DNA from: Myxococcales bacterium | Lineage (GTDB): Bacteria > Myxococcota > Myxococcia > Myxococcales > Myxococcaceae | DNA: 19,783 nucleotides | NCBI GenBank assembly: GCA_003153055.1 | Contig: PMBV01000322.1 | Coordinates: 4,636 to 24,418, forward strand | Direction: 5' to 3' | In this document: positions 8,746 through 15,956 of the stretch, in pieces | Layout: every line of letters starts with the position of its first letter | How positions within the stretch are numbered: position 1 is the first letter of the stretch | Program-made: the position numbers and the translations under genes | The notes under the pieces: generated by a model | Database searches by the model: none | The model's input: the letters and a program-made list of their open reading frames with translations, nothing else | What the model was told of the DNA's origin: nothing

Positions 8746-9720
8746 ATGGCTTCGCTCGGTTCACGCACCAACCCACAGTACGGCCGAGGGACTCACACGC
8801 TCCCGGCTGATACGCCCTCGCTTTCCGACGAAGAGGTTCGGCTCAAGACGTGGCTCGACGGCTTCCTCCAACAACCGGGCCTGGAGCTGCCTCGACCTCC
8901 CCGGGTGGCCCTGGAGATCCTCGAGCTCTCGCAGAAGGCGAGCGCCCGCATCGAGGACATCGGGTCGTTGTTGGAGCGCGAGCCCTTGCTGGCCGGTCGG
9001 GTGCTCCGCCTGGCCAACTCGGCGCTCTACGGTGCCACCGCGCCGGTGACGACCCTCAAGCAGGCGTTGATTCGCATGGGCCTGGCGACGGTGCGCGACG
9101 TGGTGATGGAGGCGGCCTTCCACATGACGGTGCTTCGTGCCGAAGGCTTCAACGACACGCTCGAGTGTATTCGTCGGCACAGCACGGCCGTGGCGTGGCT
9201 GTCGCGCTTCATCGCTCGCAACACCTCCATCGACGCTGAGAACGCCTTCCTTCTGGGGCTGCTGCACGACGTCGGGTTGTCGGTCGCCCTCATCGGGCTG
9301 ACGGAGTTCCTCAAGCGGCAGAAGGTCGCACCGAAGCTGACCCCGCTGCGCTGGCTCGCGGTGGACGGGGTGCACGAGACGTTCACCGAGCAGGTGCTGG
9401 CCTCGTGGGGGCTGCCCCCGGGCATTCTCCTGGTGGTGAAGAATCACCACTCGCTCCTCATTCAAGGCATGGCCCACCCCTCCATCGCCATCTTGATGAT
9501 CGCCGAGCAGATCGCCTTCGACGGAGGGTGGGGGGTGGTGCCGAAGATTGAGGCGGGCGACGACGACATGGCCTTCACCGCGGCCCGTGAGGCCTCGGCG
9601 ATCGACTCGGTGGACCCGGCGCTGTCGGCCGTGAACCTCACCCGCACGCACTACGAGATGTTCGTCAACGACACCAAGCGGGTGCTCGAGACGCTGGCCT
9701 CGCAGTTCCGCCAGAGGTGA
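8746..9720 (+). CDS. HDOD-domain signalling protein
   Basis: A 324-aa cytoplasmic protein dominated by an HDOD domain (about 45-250), a divergent, usually non-catalytic relative of HD-type phosphohydrolases found in regulatory proteins. Hallmarks are LEREPLLAGRVLRLANSALYG, VTTLKQALIRMGL, the retained His-Asp pair in LLHDVGLSV (His174, Asp175), and VVKNHH near 231-235. No output domain follows; the C-terminal tail of about 60 residues is unassigned. ATG 8746 is preferred; an in-frame GTG at 8668 would add 26 residues rich in Arg and Pro. The gene follows the iron permease by 115 bp and ends in the strong hairpin shared with the convergent kinase gene. What it signals to is not visible. Confidence 0.88.
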   Translation: MASLGSRTNPQYGRGTHTLPADTPSLSDEEVRLKTWLDGFLQQPGLELPRPPRVALEILELSQKASARIEDIGSLLEREPLLAGRVLRLANSALYGATAPVTTLKQALIRMGLATVRDVVMEAAFHMTVLRAEGFNDTLECIRRHSTAVAWLSRFIARNTSIDAENAFLLGLLHDVGLSVALIGLTEFLKRQKVAPKLTPLRWLAVDGVHETFTEQVLASWGLPPGILLVVKNHHSLLIQGMAHPSIAILMIAEQIAFDGGWGVVPKIEAGDDDMAFTAAREASAIDSVDPALSAVNLTRTHYEMFVNDTKRVLETLASQFRQR

Positions 9721-9722
9721 CG

Positions 9723-9777
9723 AGGGCGCTGGTCGAAACAACCTCGCCATCCTCGGCGCTATTTCGACCAGCGCCCT
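9723..9777. terminator. Bidirectional terminator hairpin
   Basis: A perfect 16-bp inverted repeat, AGGGCGCTGGTCGAAA at 9723-9738 and its exact complement at 9762-9777, with a 23-base loop. It lies between the converging HDOD and kinase genes. The left arm begins two bases after the HDOD stop codon and the right arm reaches the last base of the kinase TAA. The stem is strong and has AAA/TTT at its loop end, but no long T-run follows. Confidence 0.7.
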
Positions 9778-10856
9778 TACCGCCTGAGCGAGCGCAGGGA
9801 GAGCTCGAGCAGTGGCAGCCAGTGGGGTGCCAGCGCCGCCGCGAGGCCGATGACGACGCCGACGAACATCGCCAGCCCCCAGCGGGACCGGCGCACGTCG
9901 ATCTCCCGGAGCGACACCGCCGACTTCTGGGTGAGCTCCGTCTGGCTCAGTCGAGCCAAGGCCTCGCTCTCGGAGATGCGTTGGCGGGCCAGGAGAAACC
10001 CCACCAGCATCGAGCTCATCGACCGGGGCACGCCGACCAGCATCGTCTCGAAGGCCCGGCGCACCTGGGTGATGTCTTGGAAGCGGTCCCGCGGGCGGCG
10101 CTCCATCATCTGCTCGATGACGCCGCGGAGGGGCTTGGGTGTCTTGGGGGCGACCTTCCGGAGCGGCGGGTACTTTCCCAGCATCACCTTGGCGAAGACC
10201 TCTCCGGCGTTGGTGCCCGAGTAGGGCTTCTGGCCGGTGAGCGCCTCGTACAGCACCACTCCCAGCGAGTAGACGTCGCTGCGCACGTCGACCTGGGCGC
10301 CGGTGATCTGCTCGGGCGACATGTACGCCGGCGTGCCCACCGCCAGGCCGACCTTGGTCAGGCGATCCAAGTCTTCGTTCTGGGCGATGCCGAAGTCCAT
10401 CAGCTTGGTCTCACCCAGACGAGACAGCATGATGTTGGCTGGCTTCAAGTCGCGGTGCACCACCTTGCGAAAGTGGGCGTGCTCCAGCGCCTGGGCGAGC
10501 TGGAAGCCCATCACCGCCACCACGTCACCGGGGAGCGGCGCCTCCTTCACCAGCTCGAGGAGCGTCGGCCCGTCGACCAGCTCCATCACCATGTACCAGC
10601 CGTCGTTCTTCTCGATGAGATCGTACAGCGTGACGATGTGCTGGTGCCGGAAGGCGGCCAGGGCCAGGGCCTCTCGCTTGAACCGAGACAGCACCTCGGG
10701 GCTCTTAGCTCTCTCGGGGGCCAGCTCCTTGATGGCGACCTCGCGCTGGAGCTGCTCGTGAATGCCCCGGTACACCTGCGCCATGCCGCCCTTGCCGAGC
10801 GGGCCCAGTATGCGGCAGTCGCCGACCTTTCGAATCGCCAATGCAGTCCTCTCCAT
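9777..10856 (-). CDS. Ser/Thr protein kinase with C-terminal membrane anchor
   Basis: A 359-aa Hanks-type kinase with all catalytic elements: glycine loop LGKGGMAQVY (20-29), ATP-anchoring Lys43 in VAIKEL, helix-C Glu62, catalytic loop HRDLKPAN (Asp136), DFG (Asp154) and the substrate-side GTPAYMSPEQ. The kinase domain spans about 14-275. A linker of some 45 residues then leads to one hydrophobic segment (about 320-345), which should anchor the kinase domain on the cytoplasmic side. It is predicted to be active. ATG 10856 was chosen because the 60-bp gap to the divergent HAD gene leaves room for promoters; the ribosome site is weak (GAGGTG about eleven bases away). Targets are unknown. Confidence 0.93.
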   Translation of the reverse strand: MERTALAIRKVGDCRILGPLGKGGMAQVYRGIHEQLQREVAIKELAPERAKSPEVLSRFKREALALAAFRHQHIVTLYDLIEKNDGWYMVMELVDGPTLLELVKEAPLPGDVVAVMGFQLAQALEHAHFRKVVHRDLKPANIMLSRLGETKLMDFGIAQNEDLDRLTKVGLAVGTPAYMSPEQITGAQVDVRSDVYSLGVVLYEALTGQKPYSGTNAGEVFAKVMLGKYPPLRKVAPKTPKPLRGVIEQMMERRPRDRFQDITQVRRAFETMLVGVPRSMSSMLVGFLLARQRISESEALARLSQTELTQKSAVSLREIDVRRSRWGLAMFVGVVIGLAAALAPHWLPLLELSLRSLRR

Positions 10857-10916
10857 CGTCGACGCTACACCTCGAGGCGCGTGCGTGCCGAGGACGAATC
10901 GAGGTAGACGCGGCCC

Positions 10917-11804
10917 ATGCCGATTCGTCTCGTCGTCACCGACATGGACAACACGCTGTACTCGTGGATCGACTACATCGTCCCGGCCGTGGAGGCGATG
11001 GTGGCCTCGGTGGTGCAGGCGACCGGCGTGCCGCGGCTCAAGGTGGTGCAGTCGCTCAAGGCCGTTTACACGAAGTACGAATCCAACGAGTACCCTTACG
11101 CGCTCCAGGAGTCGTCGCTGTTCCACGAGTTCCCCGAGTTCGGCAGCTTCGACAAGCTCGTCATCGAGCCGGCGAGGGCCGCCTTCGCCGAGGCCCGGCG
11201 CAAGTACCTGAGGCCCTACAAGGGAGTGGTCGAGACCTTGACCGCCTTGAAGGGTCGGGGCATTCCGGTGGTGGGGTTGACCGACGCCCCGCGGAACCCG
11301 GCCGAGCAACGAGCCAAGCGGCTGGGCTTCGATGCGCTGCTCACCGCCCTCTACACCATGCCCGGCTTCCAGTTTCCCGCCGGGCCCGACGGGGAGGCGC
11401 TGGTGGCCCCCGACATCCTCCAGAAGGAGGTCAAGGGCGCCTACCGCGCGGCCTGCCCAACCATCGAGCTGCCTCGTGACTTCGAGAAGCCCAACCCCGC
11501 CGGGCTCCAGCGCATCCTCTCGAGTCACGGCGTCGAGCCCGAGGAGGTGCTGGTGGTGGGCGACTCGGTGAAGAAAGACGTCGCGGTGGCCCAGGCCCTG
11601 GGGTGCCACTACGCTTGGGCGGAGTACGGCACCTATGTCTCCCTCGAGTACCGCGAGCGGCTCGACATCATCTCGTCCAACGCCATCACCCGACGCCACG
11701 CCGCCAGCGTCTACGAAACCGCTCAGCAGATGGTGCTGCCCGAGCTCACGCTGTCCAACTACGGGCAGCTGCTCGATCTGATTGGCCGTCTCGAGGCTCG
11801 ATAG
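10917..11804 (+). CDS. HAD-superfamily hydrolase
   Basis: A 295-aa phosphatase-like protein with all four HAD motifs: nucleophile motif DMDNTL (Asp9, with Asp11 as acid/base), motif II GLTDA (Thr122), motif III Lys191 in KPNP, and motif IV GDSVKKD (Asp216, Asp221). An insert of about 90 residues between motifs I and II forms a helical cap like those of phosphoglycolate-phosphatase-type HADs. The substrate cannot be inferred. The ATG has a GAGGT about eleven bases upstream. It diverges from the membrane kinase and converges with the large kinase, with 11 bp between stop codons; the context gives no clear functional partner. Confidence 0.9.
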   Translation: MPIRLVVTDMDNTLYSWIDYIVPAVEAMVASVVQATGVPRLKVVQSLKAVYTKYESNEYPYALQESSLFHEFPEFGSFDKLVIEPARAAFAEARRKYLRPYKGVVETLTALKGRGIPVVGLTDAPRNPAEQRAKRLGFDALLTALYTMPGFQFPAGPDGEALVAPDILQKEVKGAYRAACPTIELPRDFEKPNPAGLQRILSSHGVEPEEVLVVGDSVKKDVAVAQALGCHYAWAEYGTYVSLEYRERLDIISSNAITRRHAASVYETAQQMVLPELTLSNYGQLLDLIGRLEAR

Positions 11805-11815
11805 CCCGCTCGGCT

Positions 11816-14569
11816 TTAGGACCGGCGCTTGGGGGGCACGGGCGCGTTCATGGTGCGCTTGAGGGCCTGGTAGCGCTGGTGGAAGGCGAGGTTCAGCGGG
11901 TCGAGCGAGAGGGCGCGCTCGAACTCCTGCTGGGCTCGGAGGAAGTCCTTCTGCGATTCCCAGGCGGCCCCGGTGGTGAAGTGGAGGTGCGCGGTGCCCT
12001 CGACGCGGCTGCGCTCGGCGAGGAACCGGTGCCGCGCGTTGTCGAGGTCGGTCACCGACACGCCTCCCGCGATGCACCGGGCGGTGCCCTTCCAGTTGCC
12101 GCGCTGGGCGTCGTAGTCGAGTCGGTGCCGGGGCTGGCCGATGGTGAGGAGGATCTCATCGAGCTTCTTGTCGAGGGTGTCGATCTGCTCTCGTTGGCGG
12201 GCCGACAGCGGCCTGGCCCGGAGATCCACGAGGCTCTTCTTCCCGTCGCGCACCCGCTGCCGCACCTCGGCGAAGTCGGCGTCCTCGACGACACCGAGGA
12301 AGTCGTAGTGGCTGGCCGCGCCGCGGTTGCGATACTTGGCGAGCAGCTCCTCGGCCCTCGGGTCGTCTTTTTCCGGAGGTCGGTGGAGGCCGCTGCTCCC
12401 CCGCGGCCGGCCCTTGGCGAGGTCGATGACGTCGTCTCGCTGGGCCTGAGTGAGCTCGACGAATTGCACCCCGAAGCCCACCGGCATGTTCCAGGCCTTG
12501 GCTCGCTCGGCGGACACGTGCTGAACGACCTCGACGGTCAGGCTCAGCTCACCGTCGGGCAGCATCACCGTCACTTTGAGGCGACTGAGCACGGGGGGAA
12601 AGCCCTCGGCCGCCTGGAGGAACATGCCCCCGCGCGTCACCTCGGTGCACCGGAGCACGCGGGAGGCGCCCTTGGGTTGATCGAAGACTTTCACGCTCCA
12701 CCCGAAGGGGGTCGATGCCCTGGGTCGCGGCGTGGGGGTCCCACGAGGCACCGGCGTGCCCTGCCGTGCGCCTGGCCCGCTCATGGACGAAGGCGCCGAG
12801 CCGAACACGGCCCTGACCGCCGAAGGCCCAGCACTCGGCGCTCCGATGTAGCCGCGCTGAGAGCCTCTGGGCGTGTACCGAGCCGGGTCCGTCGCGGTTG
12901 GCGCAGGCGTGCTCCGTGACCCACCCAACGCGGAGGAGCCTCCCTCGGCTGGGCCGGCGGCCTTGGGGCGGGCTCGAGATGAGCCGTCCGGTGCTGCGTC
13001 CTTGGCCGGGTCGCCCACCACAGGTGCTGGGCTCTCGGTTCGAGCGCTCGGCGAGACGGCCTCGGGTGTCACTGCCCTCCCTTGCCGGCCGGGCACTCCC
13101 AGCGAGGCTTCGGGTGCGCTCCCAGGCGAGGCGACGGGAGGCTGCGACGGAGGCTTCTCGGCGAAGGACCACGCAGGGCTCAGCGCTGGCTCACGAGGGA
13201 GCGGCGCATTCTCCGCGTCGGGTCGCGGGGCCACGGCGCCGCCTGCTGGCTCCGCTGGAGCGCCCGACCCTGGTCGCTCTCGAGGCTCAGCCGCTCGTGG
13301 GTCGGCAGGCCGTCCGACGTTTGGAGCAACCTCGGGTGCGGAGCGCCCCTCGCCCTCGCCGCGTGGGGGAGGCGCCTCGGAGAAGGCTTCGACCCAGGTG
13401 CTCAGCTCGGTCTGACCAGACAGGGGGTCATCGACTGAGCGCGGCTTGGCGGGCGTGCCCCTGGCGACCATGCCGGGAGGTGCCTTGGAGCGGGAGCGGG
13501 GCTCGACGCCAGTCATCACCGCGCCCGAGAGCGACGTCTCGAGGGCCTCTCGGAACTCGTCGGCGGTCTGCCAGCGCGCGTCGGGCGCCTTCGCCATCGC
13601 TCGCATGATGGCGTCCGACAATCGCGTCGGTACCTGGGGGTTGAGGACGTGGGGCGGAACGGCGGCTTGGATTCGCTGGGCGACGAGGAGGTCGGCCAGG
13701 TTGGTGCCGGTGAAAGGCAGCTTGCCCGTCACCAACTCGTACGCGATGACGCCGAGGGCGTAGAGATCGGTTCTCCCGTCGACTGGCTCGCCGGTGGTCT
13801 GCTCGGGCGCCATGAATTCTGGGGTGCCCATGATCATCCCCGCCATGGTCTTCTGGCCCGCGAGCTCGGTGGCGAAGAGCTTGGCGATGCCGAAGTCGAG
13901 GATCTTCAGGAACTGGTCGTTCCGCCCTCGCCGAATGAGGATCATGTTCTCCGGCTTGAGGTCGCGGTGCACGACGCCGTTGGCGTGGGCCGCCTGCAGC
14001 GCGTCGCAGGCTTGAGCCATGATGTGCACCACAAGGGCCGCGGCCATCGGTCGGGGGAGCTCGTTGAGCGCGCGCCCCTCCAGGTACTCCATGACGAAGT
14101 AGTACCGATTGCGGGGGAGCACGCTCAGGTCGATGATGGAGACGATGTGCTCGTGGCCGATGAGGTTCGTCGCTCGCGCCTCGGCGTAGAAGCGCTGCAC
14201 CAGCGAGGGGTTGGTCGCCAGGTGCTCATGGAGGACCTTGATGGCCACCTTGCTCCCGATGGCCGCTTGCTCCCCCAGGTAGACCGTGCCCATACCCCCA
14301 AGGCCCAGCCGGCGCGTCACCGAGAAGCTGCCGATGGTCGTGCCGATCAGCGGGTCGTCATCGGTGGCCGGCTGTGCTCCTTCGCGCTGCGCTGGCGTGG
14401 CTTGCAGTGCGCCCGCGCCTGCCGGGGCCAACGGTCTCACCGCTGGAACGCCAGGCCCCACCCTCGCAGGAGTCGGCAATGGGCACGGTTCGTTTTCCGC
14501 GTGCTCCCGTTTGCAGATCGCGCACCGCACCACTCGTGGATGTAGCACAGCTCTTGTACGGAAGTTCAC
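11816..14569 (-). CDS. Multidomain Ser/Thr protein kinase with PilZ, J-like and TPR-like C-terminal regions
   Basis: A 917-aa soluble signalling protein. A short Cys-containing start (CAICKREHAENEPC, 16-29) looks like a small zinc ribbon. The kinase domain (about 80-346) is complete: GLGGMGTVY loop, Lys111, HRDLKPEN (Asp203), DFG (Asp225) and GTPEFMAPEQ. A Pro/Ala-rich, probably disordered linker (355-625) leads to a PilZ-like domain (about 625-715; CTEVTRGGMFLQ, GFGVQFVEL), of the divergent myxobacterial sort that lacks the full c-di-GMP motif. Next come a J-domain-like segment (HYDFLGV to LDYDAQRGNW, 754-826) without HPD, and a TPR-like helical pair (about 860-905). GTG 14569 is the longest start; GTG codons at residues 13 and 14 are alternatives that would keep the cysteines. 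It is divergent from the pseudokinase operon. Confidence 0.9.
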   Translation of the reverse strand: MNFRTRAVLHPRVVRCAICKREHAENEPCPLPTPARVGPGVPAVRPLAPAGAGALQATPAQREGAQPATDDDPLIGTTIGSFSVTRRLGLGGMGTVYLGEQAAIGSKVAIKVLHEHLATNPSLVQRFYAEARATNLIGHEHIVSIIDLSVLPRNRYYFVMEYLEGRALNELPRPMAAALVVHIMAQACDALQAAHANGVVHRDLKPENMILIRRGRNDQFLKILDFGIAKLFATELAGQKTMAGMIMGTPEFMAPEQTTGEPVDGRTDLYALGVIAYELVTGKLPFTGTNLADLLVAQRIQAAVPPHVLNPQVPTRLSDAIMRAMAKAPDARWQTADEFREALETSLSGAVMTGVEPRSRSKAPPGMVARGTPAKPRSVDDPLSGQTELSTWVEAFSEAPPPRGEGEGRSAPEVAPNVGRPADPRAAEPRERPGSGAPAEPAGGAVAPRPDAENAPLPREPALSPAWSFAEKPPSQPPVASPGSAPEASLGVPGRQGRAVTPEAVSPSARTESPAPVVGDPAKDAAPDGSSRARPKAAGPAEGGSSALGGSRSTPAPTATDPARYTPRGSQRGYIGAPSAGPSAVRAVFGSAPSSMSGPGARQGTPVPRGTPTPRPRASTPFGWSVKVFDQPKGASRVLRCTEVTRGGMFLQAAEGFPPVLSRLKVTVMLPDGELSLTVEVVQHVSAERAKAWNMPVGFGVQFVELTQAQRDDVIDLAKGRPRGSSGLHRPPEKDDPRAEELLAKYRNRGAASHYDFLGVVEDADFAEVRQRVRDGKKSLVDLRARPLSARQREQIDTLDKKLDEILLTIGQPRHRLDYDAQRGNWKGTARCIAGGVSVTDLDNARHRFLAERSRVEGTAHLHFTTGAAWESQKDFLRAQQEFERALSLDPLNLAFHQRYQALKRTMNAPVPPKRRS

Positions 14570-14596
14570 GACCTGAGGCAGGCAGCTCAGATTGCT

Positions 14597-14648
14597 GGCC
14601 AGTTACTGAATCACGGAAAAGGCGCCCCGTTGTGATGGCCAGTCAGTG
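14597..14648. promoter_or_regulatory. Repeated motif in the divergent kinase/pseudokinase promoter region
   Basis: GGCCAGTTACTG (14597-14608) recurs as GGCCAGTCAGTG (14637-14648), ten of twelve bases alike and starting exactly 40 bp apart. Nested in this is an inverted pair, ATCAC (14610-14614) and GTGAT (14632-14636). The 216-bp gap between the two divergent genes must hold both promoters, so tandem operator sites are plausible; no clear -35/-10 pair was seen. Confidence 0.3.
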
Positions 14649-14799
14649 TGGTGTATGCGGGCGATTTGCCCCTGACGACTTGACCTTGGTCGGTCGGGAA
14701 CCCTCAGAAGTGACCCGGTTGCCCTTGGGCGCCTCTCCGTTGAAGGAGCCATCTCGTCGGGCGACAGGAGGTCGCGAAAAACTCGATGTCGATCCTTGA
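14635..14799 (+). CDS. Possible small zinc-ribbon-like ORF upstream of the pseudokinase
   Basis: A 54-codon frame starting MASQCGVCGRFAPDDL, with GGAAAAGG about 13 bases upstream, ending in TGA at 14797-14799 and overlapping the first 14 bases of the pseudokinase gene. The CGVCGRF start resembles the Cys-containing head of the neighbouring kinase (CAICKRE), which hints at a small zinc-binding peptide or a leader coupled to the next gene. Against it, third-position G/C is clearly lower than in surrounding genes and only one Cys pair is present. It may be noncoding promoter DNA. Confidence 0.2.
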   Translation: MASQCGVCGRFAPDDLTLVGREPSEVTRLPLGASPLKEPSRRATGGREKLDVDP

Positions 14800-15913
14800 G
14801 ACCAAGAGGTTTGAACCGCGCTTCCGTATCCGCGCTCCCCTGCGGTGCGACGGAGTCGGGAAGCTGGACTGGGGCGAAGACACCAGCTCGGGTGAGCGGG
14901 TGGCGGTGCGGTGGATGCCACTCAAGGCGAATGGCGCGGCCGCGGCGAGCGCCTGTGGCGAGCTCCCGGTCCACCCGGTGCTGCCCAAGATTCTCCAGTC
15001 GGGCCAGACCGACGTGCTCGCCTTCCTGGCGATGGAGTTCCCCGATGGCGAGCTGATGTCCTCGCGGCTCGCAGATGGCGAGTGGCTCGACGAGCACGCC
15101 ACGCTTTCGATGGCGGTGCAGCTCGCCCAGGCCATGCACCTGGTGCATCGGCACGGGGTGGTGCACGGGGAGCTGGGTGCCGACTCGGTGCTCCTGACGC
15201 GGGGCGACCGGGTCCTCTGGTGGGACGTGCCCCTCGTGCTGGTCGACCAGATGACGGATCGCCGCGGAGAGAGCCGCTCGGCGCGCCAACTGGTGAAGAC
15301 CGCCGCGTACCTGGCTCCCGAGTGCGCCCGAGGCGAGCCGGCGACCGAGGCCAGTGACGTGTACTCGCTGGCGGCCCTGCTGTGCATCGCCTCCGGTGCG
15401 CCACCTCCGGGGGCCGTGTCGACGCTGGGCATCGTTCACGCGGTCGCTGGGCGGGCCTGGGCGCCCAAGGTGACTCCGGTCTTCCCTGAACGGTGGGCCG
15501 CGGTGGTTCGCCAGATGTTGCAGCACGACCCCGGCCAGCGCCCCTCGGCCAAGGAGGTGTCGACGCTCTTCTCGTCGTTCGCCTCGGTCGCCACGCCGGC
15601 CACCAAGCTCGGCCTGCCTGGAACGAAGCCCTCGAACGACGGCCTCCGTCCCCCCGATTCGCCGGGCGCCCCGTCACTGCCCGAGGCCGTGAACGGAGAC
15701 TCAGGAGCGCTGGAGGCTTTCGCGACCTCGGAGAAAAGCTCCGGAGGCCTTCGCTTCGCTGTCATCGGCGCGGCCCTCGGAGTCGTCGCGGCCCTCGCGC
15801 TGGTGCTGGCCTTCATCGTCCGCGCCCCGTCGCCTTCTCCCGCGGCGCTCCCCAACCCGGCACCCACCGTTGGCGGTCAGCCCTCGAAGGCTCCCGTCGA
15901 GCCGGGTCGGTGA
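14786..15913 (+). CDS. Membrane-anchored Ser/Thr kinase-like protein, predicted pseudokinase
   Basis: A 375-aa protein with a Hanks-kinase fold but missing the catalytic residues. The glycine loop is degenerate (GVGKLDWGED). The ATP-anchoring lysine is Arg42 (VAVRW). The catalytic loop reads HGELGADSV (127-135) where active kinases have HRDLKPEN, and DFG is replaced by DVP (147-149). The C-lobe is still recognisable (AAYLAPECARG, ASDVYSLAALL, DPGQRPSAKEV). A Ser/Pro-rich linker leads to a single hydrophobic segment (323-345) and a short Pro-rich tail outside. It probably binds a partner kinase or client rather than transferring phosphate. A strong AGGAGGT lies 13 bases before the ATG, rather far. 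The FHA-GAF gene follows after 43 bp on the same strand, suggesting an operon. Confidence 0.88.
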   Translation: MSILETKRFEPRFRIRAPLRCDGVGKLDWGEDTSSGERVAVRWMPLKANGAAAASACGELPVHPVLPKILQSGQTDVLAFLAMEFPDGELMSSRLADGEWLDEHATLSMAVQLAQAMHLVHRHGVVHGELGADSVLLTRGDRVLWWDVPLVLVDQMTDRRGESRSARQLVKTAAYLAPECARGEPATEASDVYSLAALLCIASGAPPPGAVSTLGIVHAVAGRAWAPKVTPVFPERWAAVVRQMLQHDPGQRPSAKEVSTLFSSFASVATPATKLGLPGTKPSNDGLRPPDSPGAPSLPEAVNGDSGALEAFATSEKSSGGLRFAVIGAALGVVAALALVLAFIVRAPSPSPAALPNPAPTVGGQPSKAPVEPGR

Positions 15914-15956
15914 CTCGCCTCGACTTCCACAGGGTCGTGGCATACTCCCACGAGCC

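Noticed and set aside
10857..12077. Upstream extension of the membrane kinase reading frame
   Set aside because: It lies antisense to the HAD gene; the kinase domain begins just after ATG 10856.
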